A program made the position numbers and the translations under genes. From assembly GCA_020002185.1 (NCBI GenBank), contig CM034543.1, positions 9,189,742 to 9,253,741 on the forward strand: DNA of 64,000 nt. The letters run 5' to 3'. Source of the DNA: Paraescarpia echinospica. Its lineage: Eukaryota; Annelida; Polychaeta; Sabellida; Siboglinidae. The notes beneath the pieces are model-generated. The model had not been told where the DNA came from. It was given only the letters and a program-made list of their open reading frames with translations, and did not search any database. Below, piece by piece: positions 45,001 to 55,499 of the stretch. Each line of letters begins with the position of its first letter. The first letter of the stretch is position 1.

Positions 45001-45079
45001 TAATACGTATTCAAGTGCTATAAGTAAAAACTATGATTCGTATCAGGCAAAATGAATTTGTCAATCAGCTTGCCAAATA
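42048..45079. other. Non-coding part of unit B
   Basis: Same content as 35136-38167, including the ACGTTTTACGTATTAC repeats at 43573-43667. No gene seen. Confidence 0.5.
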
Positions 45080-45467
45080 AGTTAATTATTGATAGTAGCC
45101 TCTTTGATAGACACTAGCACCTCCATCAACACACATAAAATAAAAACCTCCTCCTGTGATGCATACGTCTATAATGAATAATATCGGTTGCATTGCTATA
45201 CGTATTTGTTGTGTATAGGAAAACAAAATTACTTAGCATAAAATGCTAAAAACAATGGTATATAATTAATATTGCTTTGGAATACCATTGAAATGTACCT
45301 AACAATTGAAATATGGACAGTTTGTCAAAATGACATTAACCAAAAATATTCATTTTGTTAATGCTTACCCACAGGTTAAACTCCCACGAAGATATACGCA
45401 CACGTGAAAGCATGACCACATACATAAACACATGTACGTTTGCACTCATGCATTTGTGCACCCACAG

Positions 45468-45469
<2 letters not shown>

Positions 45470-45527
<58 letters not shown>
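45470..45527. repeat. (CA)n microsatellite, unit C
   Basis: CA run, somewhat shorter than in A and B. Confidence 0.95.
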
Positions 45528-45532
<5 letters not shown>

Positions 45533-46120
45533 TAAGGATATTTGTGTTTACATGTACACATACATTTAGTAAGGCATAGGCAAAAAATGTGTTTCCAGAA
45601 ACCCGACCATAATGTTTTTTTCTTGGTTTAGGTTTTACAATATATGGGGTATGATGACTCACTGGAAATGTGAATAGATCTAAAGATGGACCATCTCATA
45701 ATGCAACTTTAAAATATATAATAAAACAATTTCCCTGCCTACCCTACCTATGTTTTTGACTCGTTACAGGAAACACAAAACTTTTTGTTTAGGCTTAAGA
45801 GTGAACACGAATAAATGGACTCTTCCAAAAAATTGTATTTGTATTTAAAAACTGGTTTTCAGTCAGTGAACAAATTACAATGATGTTACCTGTATTGCAA
45901 AAATTCAACAATTTACATTGAGCAACCACAAGAACGCCGCCCCGGCTCGGCGGTCATATTTGCTGCGCTGTAGAGTCAGTCCTGTAGATGGCGCCACCAT
46001 CCAATTTTAAATGGAGTACAGCCAAGTGACTATTCTTGGTATATAATTGCTTTGCGCCAATAGACTATCTATTATGATATGCGTCTATGGTTGTTTGTTC
46101 GTGACCCCTGCTTTCCCGGG

Positions 46121-48682
46121 TCACGCCCCGCCCCGCCCCGCCCCGGTGGCCCGCCTCGCTCTCGTTTTGTTTTGACTGTGTTTTGTAATGCACAGTGTGT
46201 TTATGTACCAGCTGAGATCGTTTGAAATTGTTGTTCCAAGGAATCTAAAAGATTCAACCTGCTCGACCTCCACGCCATTTATCGAAAGAGGGTGGATAGG
46301 TGTCTTCTTTTTACGAAAATCAACAATCATTTCTTTAGTTTTTAAAACGTTCAATTCGAGAGTGTTATCCTCACACCAGCCAACCATTCTCTGAACTTCC
46401 TCGCTGTATGGCGTCTCATTCGCATTCTGAATGCAGCCCTCCACAGTAGTGTCATCGGACAACTTGGTCACAAGGACCGATTGGTCCACGGAGACACAGT
46501 CATTTGTGAAGATAGTAAATAGGAAGGGGGATAGCACACAACCTTGTGGTGCACCTGTATTTAGGATAAGAGGTCTGGAGTTAGAGTTGTTGACTCTGAC
46601 AGATTGATGCCGGTGAAGAAGAAAGTTAAGGACCCAGTGACACATGGCAGGATGTACATTCAACAATGAAAGTTTATCGAACAGCTTGAATGGGATTATA
46701 GTGTTAAATGCTGACCTGAAGTCAATGAACAGGATCCTTGCATAGGTTTCTGGCCTCTCTAGGTGCTTCAGAATGTGATGCAGACCTAAAGCTACCGCAT
46801 CGTCTACTGATCTGTTTGCTTGATATGCAAACTGGTGCGAGTCCAGGAGGCCGTCGGTGACCGACTTCAGGTACTTGAGTACTATGCGCTCGAACACTTT
46901 CATGGCGACTGAGGTCAGTGCCACTGGACGGTAGTCGTTCAACCCGGTGATGTTGGACTTCTTGGGAATGTGTATGATAGTGGAAGTTTTGAAGCAGACT
47001 GGAACTTTGCACTGCTGGAGAGAGGAGTTGTAGATGTCCGTAAACACTGCAGAGAGTTGGTCGGCGCAGTTTTTCAGGGTAGATGTGAATATGTTGTCTG
47101 GACCCGAAGCCTTCCGCGTGCTCTGTCTCCTGAACAGTTTCCTCACCTCAGTTTCCTGGACTATGAAGGGCGGAGGCAGAGAGGTACCTGGAAGTGGGCG
47201 CTGCTCTGGTGAATAGTTAAGCTTGTCAAATCTGCTGTAAAAGTCGTTGAGCTGATCTGGTAATGACGGGTCACTGCTGTTGGTGGCCGCTGCGTGTTCC
47301 TTGTACTGCGTAATCTGCCGCAGGCCATTCCAGACAGACCTGGTGTTGTTGGAAGCGAACTGGTCCTCAAGTTTGCGTTTGAATACGGATTTGGCCTTCT
47401 CGACCGCCTTCTGCGCCTCGCACTTAGCTCTCCTGAATTCTTCCCTGCTGCCGCTGATGAACGCCGCGTTCTTCGCCGCCAGTTTCTGCTTGACGTCCCT
47501 GGTGAACCAAGGTTTGTCGTTGCCATACAGGGTGACAGTCTTTGTCTCCGTGCACAGCTCCTCACACCAGTTGATGTAGGATGTCACGGTGTCAGCGTAC
47601 ACGTCTAGGTCAGGACATGCCTCTTTAAACATGTCCCAATCTGTGCACTCCAGGCATCCACGAAGAGCTGCTGTCGACTCGTCGGTCCGCTTCTTGACAG
47701 TCTTCTTTGATGGCTTCATAGTTTTCAGTTTCTGTCGGTACGTGGGGATGAGGACGACCGTTGCGTGATCGGACTCTCCGAGGGGAGCCCTGGTGGTGGC
47801 ACGGTACGCATCCTTAAAGACTGTGTAGCAGTGATCCAGGACCTTGCTATTGCGTGTGGCACAGTCTACGTGTTGCTTGTACCTGGGCAGTACCTTCTTC
47901 AAATTTGTGTGATTAAAGTCACCCAGAATGATGACTACGCTGTCAGGATAGGTCGATTCTGCTGCCACCACCTGAGCAGCCAACTGGCTGACTGCCTTGG
48001 TAGCACTGGCATCAGGGGGAATGTAAACACCCAACAGCACAACCGAAGAGAACTCTCTCGGGGAATAGAACGACTTGCAATTGATAGTTAGAGTTTCCAG
48101 TTCATGAGAACACAAAGAAGTGTCAAGTTGAGTGTCATTACACCACCGCTGATTCACAAGAAAGCACACGCCACCACCCCGCTGCATGTCCGTCAGTTCG
48201 CTCGATCGGTCCGCTCTAAACAGAGCATGACCAAGCGGTGTCACTGCCGCGTCAGGGGTCGTGGCATCTAACCACGTTTCCGTAAAACACAGTATAGAGG
48301 CGTCTCTTACTTCTCGTTTGTAAGTCAACAGGTGAAAAAGTTCGTCTGTTTTGTTCCTCAGTGATCGCACATTTGCCAGAACGATAGCAGGGAGTGGTGG
48401 TCGAAGGCTGCGCCGGCGAAATCTACAGAGTGCGCCCCCGCGTCTACCCCGCTTGCTTGTGCGGCTTGAGGCGTTGTGTTGTGTATGACCCGTATTGTCA
48501 ACACAAAAAGTGTCCTCCAAGGTGAAGTTTGGTTTGTACTCACAGTTCATGGATTCCCTGATACTCAGTAGATCTTCACGATCATACTTATATGCACATA
48601 TAGACTTAAACATTAGAACAATAATCGAAAACGTACACACTATCATCCACCGTCCCAACGTGTCGCCATGCACCGGCGCCAT
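46121..48682 (-). CDS. LINE endonuclease-reverse transcriptase, truncated (unit C)
   Basis: 853 residues from ATG. Same domains as A and B, but RT motif A reads DFRSAFNTI and motif C KLSDDTT. An indel in the GC-rich cluster shifts the tail so that it reads on into RARRATGAGRGGA. The endonuclease half is identical in translation to unit B over long stretches, pointing to recent duplication of B and C. The same RT C-terminal region is missing. Confidence 0.87.
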   Translation of the reverse strand: MAPVHGDTLGRWMIVCTFSIIVLMFKSICAYKYDREDLLSIRESMNCEYKPNFTLEDTFCVDNTGHTQHNASSRTSKRGRRGGALCRFRRRSLRPPLPAIVLANVRSLRNKTDELFHLLTYKREVRDASILCFTETWLDATTPDAAVTPLGHALFRADRSSELTDMQRGGGVCFLVNQRWCNDTQLDTSLCSHELETLTINCKSFYSPREFSSVVLLGVYIPPDASATKAVSQLAAQVVAAESTYPDSVVIILGDFNHTNLKKVLPRYKQHVDCATRNSKVLDHCYTVFKDAYRATTRAPLGESDHATVVLIPTYRQKLKTMKPSKKTVKKRTDESTAALRGCLECTDWDMFKEACPDLDVYADTVTSYINWCEELCTETKTVTLYGNDKPWFTRDVKQKLAAKNAAFISGSREEFRRAKCEAQKAVEKAKSVFKRKLEDQFASNNTRSVWNGLRQITQYKEHAAATNSSDPSLPDQLNDFYSRFDKLNYSPEQRPLPGTSLPPPFIVQETEVRKLFRRQSTRKASGPDNIFTSTLKNCADQLSAVFTDIYNSSLQQCKVPVCFKTSTIIHIPKKSNITGLNDYRPVALTSVAMKVFERIVLKYLKSVTDGLLDSHQFAYQANRSVDDAVALGLHHILKHLERPETYARILFIDFRSAFNTIIPFKLFDKLSLLNVHPAMCHWVLNFLLHRHQSVRVNNSNSRPLILNTGAPQGCVLSPFLFTIFTNDCVSVDQSVLVTKLSDDTTVEGCIQNANETPYSEEVQRMVGWCEDNTLELNVLKTKEMIVDFRKKKTPIHPLSINGVEVEQVESFRFLGTTISNDLSWYINTLCITKHSQNKTRARRATGAGRGGA

Positions 48683-48686
48683 CTTG

Positions 48687-48956
48687 TTTCCAGGTAGTTC
48701 AGATAGTTCAGTGGCAATTGAGGTTCTTACTGCAAATCCCACGCCATGTATTCTTGGTTCATCATTTGCAGTTCCTTTCCAGAATAAAGTATAGCCTTTT
48801 TAGAGGCCTTCATCGGCAAATCTGATTTCGCTCAAAGCAACGATGTCGATGTCTGAGTGTGTAAGTTCCATGGCCACAATAGCTGTCCGGCTTTCAGGGC
48901 GATTGCTTTCCTTTTTACCCATGAGCGTTCTGACGCTCAGCGATGCTCAGGCACTG
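48687..48956 (-). pseudogene. RTE-type endonuclease fragment (unit C)
   Basis: Equivalent of 34866-35135. Confidence 0.75.
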
Positions 48957-49128
48957 GATGTGTTTAGTTTTGTATCGTTGTTGTTTGTAACCGCGTACGA
49001 GTGACCTCGCAGATCGCGGCTTCCCAGCCGAGGAAAGTGAAGTAGGCTATGTTTGAGGCCACTTTTCTAGCCTCCTCTCCATTTCAGGGCGAGCAGAGTG
49101 GTTCATAACCAGGGCTGCTCGGTCATGC

Positions 49129-50128
49129 NNNNNNNNNNNNNNNNNNNNNNNNNNNNNNNNNNNNNNNNNNNNNNNNNNNNNNNNNNNNNNNNNNNNNNNN
49201 NNNNNNNNNNNNNNNNNNNNNNNNNNNNNNNNNNNNNNNNNNNNNNNNNNNNNNNNNNNNNNNNNNNNNNNNNNNNNNNNNNNNNNNNNNNNNNNNNNNN
49301 NNNNNNNNNNNNNNNNNNNNNNNNNNNNNNNNNNNNNNNNNNNNNNNNNNNNNNNNNNNNNNNNNNNNNNNNNNNNNNNNNNNNNNNNNNNNNNNNNNNN
49401 NNNNNNNNNNNNNNNNNNNNNNNNNNNNNNNNNNNNNNNNNNNNNNNNNNNNNNNNNNNNNNNNNNNNNNNNNNNNNNNNNNNNNNNNNNNNNNNNNNNN
49501 NNNNNNNNNNNNNNNNNNNNNNNNNNNNNNNNNNNNNNNNNNNNNNNNNNNNNNNNNNNNNNNNNNNNNNNNNNNNNNNNNNNNNNNNNNNNNNNNNNNN
49601 NNNNNNNNNNNNNNNNNNNNNNNNNNNNNNNNNNNNNNNNNNNNNNNNNNNNNNNNNNNNNNNNNNNNNNNNNNNNNNNNNNNNNNNNNNNNNNNNNNNN
49701 NNNNNNNNNNNNNNNNNNNNNNNNNNNNNNNNNNNNNNNNNNNNNNNNNNNNNNNNNNNNNNNNNNNNNNNNNNNNNNNNNNNNNNNNNNNNNNNNNNNN
49801 NNNNNNNNNNNNNNNNNNNNNNNNNNNNNNNNNNNNNNNNNNNNNNNNNNNNNNNNNNNNNNNNNNNNNNNNNNNNNNNNNNNNNNNNNNNNNNNNNNNN
49901 NNNNNNNNNNNNNNNNNNNNNNNNNNNNNNNNNNNNNNNNNNNNNNNNNNNNNNNNNNNNNNNNNNNNNNNNNNNNNNNNNNNNNNNNNNNNNNNNNNNN
50001 NNNNNNNNNNNNNNNNNNNNNNNNNNNNNNNNNNNNNNNNNNNNNNNNNNNNNNNNNNNNNNNNNNNNNNNNNNNNNNNNNNNNNNNNNNNNNNNNNNNN
50101 NNNNNNNNNNNNNNNNNNNNNNNNNNNN
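49129..50128. other. Assembly gap (1000 N)
   Basis: Exactly 1000 N, a placeholder. Unit C on its left and the Polinton on its right do not meet in known sequence. The gap must hide the left Polinton terminus and, if the array continues, about 2.9 kb of unit C plus part of another unit. Confidence 0.99.
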
Positions 50129-50702
50129 AAGCCTTATTATTTACTCTGCTGTGGCATAAAGCCTCTTTACTGTTTACCGTGGCATAAAGCCTTACTGTGG
50201 TGATATAGTAGTACGAGGCTGCTTAATAAAACGTATGAAAACAATTCCCGCCTCCTGTTGTTGACATTCGACGCCATCCAAAAAAACAAAACACGTTGCT
50301 GACATTCAATAAGCGCCCAATGCCGCTACCGAACGCCTGTCCAACTACTGCACAAAACACTCCGCGTATCAGGGCGCCGCTGACAGCCGAAATGTATACT
50401 ACAAAACGTAAACAAAAAAACTTTGCCGCCGCCTCGATCCCTCGGCAGGCACAGCGCTGCCACCTGGCGGCCACCACAAAAACGTTGCTGCCCTCTCGGC
50501 CACGAAAACAAAAACTTAGTCGCCGCTGCTACCTCGGTGGTCCACGGACGACGGGCCAGCAGTGCCGCCACCTGACGGTCAGGGAAAACCGCCGCTGCCG
50601 TTCAGAAAAAGCTCCCCCTAGCGGTCGTTAGGCAGCATTATAAGAGGTGTCGGCGCGCTTCGTCGTAGTTAATAGCGTTCCGAGCGCGCGCCTAGACCGA
50701 CG
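50129..50702 (+). promoter_or_regulatory. Polinton polymerase upstream region
   Basis: GTGGCATAAAGCCT is repeated at 50152 and 50180. The rest is GC-rich with no gene. TATAAG near 50640, about 60 bases before the ATG at 50703, is a candidate TATA box. Confidence 0.45.
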
Positions 50703-50930
50703 ATGCACGTGTGTCCGAAATGCGATCGATCGTTCGTCCGTCTTTGTCATTTGTCGAAGCATCTAAAAACATGCGGCAGCGATGAATACGTATGCCCGAA
50801 ATGTGATCGTTCGTTCGATCAGCGCGGTAGTATGTTGCGGCATCTGCGAACTTGCGGCGTCGCCGATGAGGTGTGTCCAAAATGCAATCGATCGTTCGAC
50901 AGGCACGACGATAGGTTGCACCATTTATGA
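50703..50930 (+). CDS. Three-zinc-finger segment in frame with the polymerase
   Basis: 75 residues with three CPKC(D/N)RSF units, each Cys-X2-Cys followed by a His pair or His/Cys partner (about residues 4-24, 31-51 and 58-75). It ends at a TGA (50928-50930). The polymerase frame continues beyond that stop in the same phase. It may therefore be the N-terminal DNA-binding part of a longer polymerase protein cut off by a nonsense mutation, or a separate small zinc-finger protein. Confidence 0.65.
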   Translation: MHVCPKCDRSFVRLCHLSKHLKTCGSDEYVCPKCDRSFDQRGSMLRHLRTCGVADEVCPKCNRSFDRHDDRLHHL

Positions 50931-53500
50931 CGCGATGTCGACGTCGTCGACGACGACATACAGAGCGTCGTGCGCGACTACTGGGCGAGTATCCGTACGT
51001 CTGTGGCGCGCGGATCCGTTCAATCTAGGTATAATTTCCATTTGTCCGGCCACCGGGATACGGCCGCGCACGAAGCCCAACTACGACTGATGTTCGAGGC
51101 GCAGACTCGGGCCTTTAAAATAAACTTATCGTACGGGTTTATCCTGCGGCACAGGGAGACGGGCCGACTACGTTACTACCATTCTTCGTGTAACTGTTGC
51201 GGACGCTATCAGAGGTCGCCAGTCCTCGTTTCCGACGCCGCGTCGTTCGAACGCTTCCTCGACGCCACCCGGCAGCCCGACGTTCTGCAGTACGTGATCG
51301 CGCAGCGACCCGACTCGGGGTGGATCGCCGAGTTGGTAACGAACGTTACGTACTTCCTCAACGCCATCATCCACCATCCTATCGGGTGCGCACGCCAGCA
51401 GCGCCTCTCCGCCTATCTGCGCCACAACACGGGACTCGTCAGCCTAGTGAACGATCGCCACAGCCGTCTGTACGCCGACAACCTGTGCCTCTTCCGTTGT
51501 CTGGCGCTGCATCGGGGCGCCGACTTTCGCGCTGACGATTTGACGACTGCCGCCTTAAGGCTCTACGCCGACTACGGCGCCGGCGGCCAACCCTACTACG
51601 CGTTCGCCGGCGTCCCGCTGAATGAACTCGGCCGGGTGGAGGCGGTCTTCGAAACGAATGTGGCCTTGTATCGGCTGACGACGGAGGGCGCCACCGCCGA
51701 AGTGGTCCGCCGCTCCCTCCATCGCTACCCGACCACCTTGAGCGTCAATCTGTTCGAGAAGCACTATTCCTTCATAGCCGACGTGTCGCTGTTCTGTCGT
51801 TCGTATCGATGCGGCAAGTGCGGCGATTCGCTGTGGCGCACCGCCCATCTGCTGCGGCGTCACGAGGCGACGTGCGAGGGCGGCGTTCGCCACGTCTTTC
51901 CCGGCGGCGTCTACCATCCGACGCCGTCCGTGTTTCAGCAGCTGGAGGACGAGGGCGTCTACGTGGACGAACGCCTGCTCTACTATCCGTACAGGGCGAC
52001 GTACGATTTTGAGTGCTACTTCGACGATCACGATCTGCCGGCGGACAGTGCCAAATGCCGGTGGATCGCGCGACACGAGCTACTCAGCGTGAGCGTCGCA
52101 TCGAACGTCCCCGGGCACGAGACGGCGCGCTGCTTCGTCACGTCTGGCGATTGGGGGAGCTCGCGAAGCGCCTGATCGACGCCCTGGAGGCCATGAGCGA
52201 GGCGGCGTGCGCGGCTCTGCGGCCGTCGTTCGATGCGACCTTCGAGGCGATCGACGCGCTCGACGCCGACTGGCGGGCGCACGCGATGGCGGCGGAGGCG
52301 GCGCGCGATAACAGCCCGCACACGGTGCTCGGCGACCGTCTGTGGCAGCACCTGCGCCGCCTCCCCGTCCTCGGCTTCAATTCGGGGAAGTTCGACTTGA
52401 ACGTCGTTAAGAAATATCTGACGCCCCTGTTCATGACCGGCGAGGCGCAGAGCATCTCGTCGGCGTTCACGATCAAGCGTCAGAACAACTTCATGTGCCT
52501 GACGACGGCGACGCTCAAGTTCCTGGACATCACCAACTACCTGGCACCCGGCGTCAGCTACGCCCGGTTTCTGAAGGCCTACGGCTGCGAGGCGACGAAG
52601 GGACACTTCCCCTACGAGTACTTCAAAGACCCGCGAAAACTGGACGAGACCCGGCTGCCGCCGCGCGAGGGCTTCTACAGCCGCCTGAAGCGCGAAGGCA
52701 TCTCCGCCGCCGAGTACGAGGGTTGCGCGCGGGTATGGCGCGACGAGGGGATGACGACGCTGTGGGACTACCTCGTGTGGTATAACAATAGGGACGTGGT
52801 GCCGTTCCTGGAGGCCGTCGACAAGCAGTTCGCCTTCTATCGTCAGCGCCGCATCGACATGTTCAAGGGCGCCATCAGCGTGCCGGGCCTGACGCTGCTG
52901 TACCTGCTCAACGATCAGCCGTCGTCGCTCCACTTCACGCTCTTCAACGAATCGAACAAGGACCTGCACCGGCTCCTACAGTCGCAGATCGTCGGCGGCC
53001 CCTCGATCATTTTCGCGCGCTATCACGAGGCCGGCGTGACCGCCCTTCGGCGCGAGGAGTATGGTGAGTCGGCGCGCCCCTGCCGCTCTATTGTCGGCTT
53101 CGACGCAAACGGCCTCTACCTATGGGCGATCACGCAGGAGATGCCGCCGGCGCGCGGACAACGCCTTTCGACCGGAGCGCGTACTCCGCTACGGCCGCCT
53201 GGCCGTCGAATGGCTGACGTGGGAGGCGGCGCGGACGGGGGAGCACATACGTCAACAGCTCAACGGGCGCGAGAAGCGCGTCGGCAAGTACCGGGTCGAC
53301 GGCTGGTGTGGCGCGACGCGGACGGCGTACCAGTTCCAAGGGTGCTTCTTCCACGGCTGCCCGTGCACGGAGAGGGAGACGAACGCGGTGAACGGTAAGC
53401 CGATGAGCCAACTGTACGCCGAGACGGCCGCCGTCACGGCCTACCTTCGCCGCTTCGTCGCCGTCGTCGAGATGTGGGAGTGCCAGTGGCGCGCGACGAG

Positions 53501-53532
<32 letters not shown>

Positions 53533-54628
53533 GGAGCTGGACCGGCGCCGGCGGCGCCGTGACGCGGCCGACGATCCTCAAGGCCGTGCTCGATGGCACG
53601 CTGTTCGGCCTCGTCGAGTGCGACATCGCCGTGCCGGAGGTGCTGCGCGACGCCTTCGCCGAGATGCAGCCGATCTTCAAGAACGCCTACATCGCGCGCG
53701 ACGATCTCAACCCGTTCATGCATCGCTACGCCGAAACGCACGACCTCCTCGCCCGGCCTCAGCGCACGCCCGTGGGGAGCTTCTTCGGCGCCAAGATTCT
53801 GCTCGCGACGCCGCTACTGCGGTGGTATCTGCGGCACGGCCTCGTCGTCGAGCGCGTCTACCAGATCATCGAGTACGAGCCGGTCGCGTGCTTTCGCCGC
53901 TTCGGCGACACGGTCTCCGCCGCTCGACGTGCGGGCGACGCCGACCCCGACAAAGCCATCATCGCCGACACGTTTAAAATGCTCGGCAACAGTTCCTACG
54001 GGAAAACGATCACGCGCGTCGACCTGCACCGCGACATCAAGTTCTGCACGTCCGCCGGCGCCGCGACGCTGATCAATAATCGTCGCTTCCGTCAGCTCGA
54101 CGTCGTCGTCCCCGACGGCCTCTACGAGGTGGCGCTGAACAAGCGAACCGTCCGGTAGGCGCTGCCCGTCCAGATCGGCTACTTCGTCTATCAGTACGCC
54201 AAACTGCGCATGCTGGAGTTTTATTACGATGTCATTGCCGCCTACATTCCGCCGGCCGAGCGTGGGACGCGCCCGACGAGTGTTGCGCGCGTCGGCGCCA
54301 GTACGACAAGCGAACGCCGGGCCTCTTCAAAGAGCAATGATCCGGCCGCGGGATCGTCACGCTCTGCAGCAAGACGTACTACTGTTTCGGCGGCGACGGC
54401 GACAAGTACAGTACGAAGTGGCTGAGCAAGCGTCAGAACGATGTCGACAAGGACGCCTTCCTCGGCGTGCTGCGCAGCCAACGGAGCGCCGGCGGCAGGA
54501 ACCGCGGCTTCCAAGTGAAGGAGTCGTCCGTGCTGACGTACATTCAGGAGCGCGCGGCATTGAGCTACTTCTACGCCAAACGTCGCGTGCTCGACGACGG
54601 CGTCACCACGGCGCCGATACTCGTATAA
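50931..54628 (+). pseudogene. Polinton protein-primed type B DNA polymerase, broken
   Basis: The N-terminal part (50970-52150) has NLCLFRCLALHRG with a later EKHYSFI, reminiscent of an OTU-like fold, and a Cys/His finger (CGKCGDS...HEATC). Exo I is YDFECYFD near 52005, Exo II GFNSGKFDLNV near 52380, Exo III YNNRDVVPF near 52785. Motif A is DANGLYLWA near 53105 and motif B KMLGNSSYGKT near 53980. Frame changes lie near 52145, 53155 and between 54260 and 54500. In-frame stops include 54156-54158. The Asp-Thr-Asp motif C expected after FYYDVIAAYIPP (54215-54255) is absent in all frames. This copy cannot synthesise DNA. Confidence 0.9.
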
Positions 54629-55048
54629 CGAGGGACCTCACTCCCTCCCTACCCATAGGGGTAGGGACCTACATAGGGACCCCTAGGGGTAGGGACCTAC
54701 CTAAGGACCCCTAGGGGTAGGGTCCTACGTATGTATGTATGTATGTGTACGAATAAAAATATGAACACTCGGTACAGTTTTCATCGTTGTTTTATTTAAC
54801 TGCATCTCTACTTCGGTAATAGCAAGCGATAATAGGCGGCGGCCGAACGGGCACAGGAAGCCGCTTAGCGGTTTCGCTATGAGAGCAGATAGGCGACGCG
54901 CTACAATACAAACTCACTACTTCGGTCTTGCCTGCCTAGCGCGGCGAGGAGCCCGCGACCGGCAGGTCCAACAAAGTCGGTTCGGATACTCGGTCGTCTA
55001 ATAATAATAATAATAATAATAATAATAGCAAGCGATAATAGACAGCGT
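54629..55048. terminator. Convergent 3' ends with poly(A) signals and small repeats
   Basis: Holds repeats of CCCCTAGGGGTAGGGACCTAC (54640-54722), GTAT repeats, AATAAA at 54752-54757 for the rightward polymerase and TTTATT at 54791-54796 (AATAAA leftwards) for the protease/capsid block. A (TAA)n run lies at about 55001-55026. 54815-54900 partly duplicates the protease 3' end at 55026-55165 (AGCAAGCGATAATAG, GAAGCCGCTTAGCGG). Confidence 0.6.
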
Positions 55049-55498
55049 TCAATGCGGCTTCAGCCAGTCGAATACGAGACAGTCGTTGGCCACCCTATCG
55101 GGGCCGTACAGGTACTGGAAGCCGCTTAGCGGCATTCCGCGGCATCGTAAGACAAGGTAGGCGACGCAATATTGTCCGCACACGTTTGATACGCCGCTCT
55201 GCAGTCGCTTGTCGTTGTACGTCCACGAATCGCAGTTGCGGCTCAGGAAGTCGCGGAAGTCGGCGTGTCGTGGCGGACGGCCGTACGAATCGAAGTAATC
55301 GCCTCGCCGGTCGGCGCCTACGTAGACGGCCACCCAGTGCTCTCCCGGCTCGCCGCCGTCGTCGGTGTTGCACACGAACGCCGTCGGGTAGGCGGTGAGC
55401 CGCCGCCCCGGCAGCCTGTCTTTGGGCACGACGCCCATGACGATGTTTTTAGTGTACGCGTCGATCGCCAGGCGACGTATCAGCTGAAACGTGTCCAT
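55049..55498 (-). CDS. Adenain-type cysteine protease
   Basis: 149 residues from ATG, intact. Catalytic residues are readable in the order of the adenovirus/Ulp1-like family: His54 in GEHWVAVYV, Asp70 in YFDSYG, Cys111 in NVCGQYCVAYL, with Gln100 as oxyanion candidate. Its role would be proteolytic maturation of capsid and core proteins. It starts 2 bases beyond the major capsid stop (55500-55502), and both lie on one leftward block. It remains open although its neighbour is broken. Confidence 0.92.
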   Translation of the reverse strand: MDTFQLIRRLAIDAYTKNIVMGVVPKDRLPGRRLTAYPTAFVCNTDDGGEPGEHWVAVYVGADRRGDYFDSYGRPPRHADFRDFLSRNCDSWTYNDKRLQSGVSNVCGQYCVAYLVLRCRGMPLSGFQYLYGPDRVANDCLVFDWLKPH

Positions 55499-55499
55499 C

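Larger units (their letters stand above)
38168..45079. repeat. 6,912-bp tandem unit B
   Basis: Same length and order as unit A, with sparse substitutions. Confidence 0.95.
45080..49128. repeat. Tandem unit C, cut by gap
   Basis: Begins like A and B and runs to the second N gap, 4,049 bp into the unit. Its substitutions are slightly more numerous in the RT C-terminal part. Confidence 0.93.

Noticed and set aside
52028..52969. 313-codon minus-strand frame opposite the polymerase
   Set aside because: Arginine-, valine- and glutamine-rich composition typical of antisense to GC-rich coding DNA; no motif or start context.
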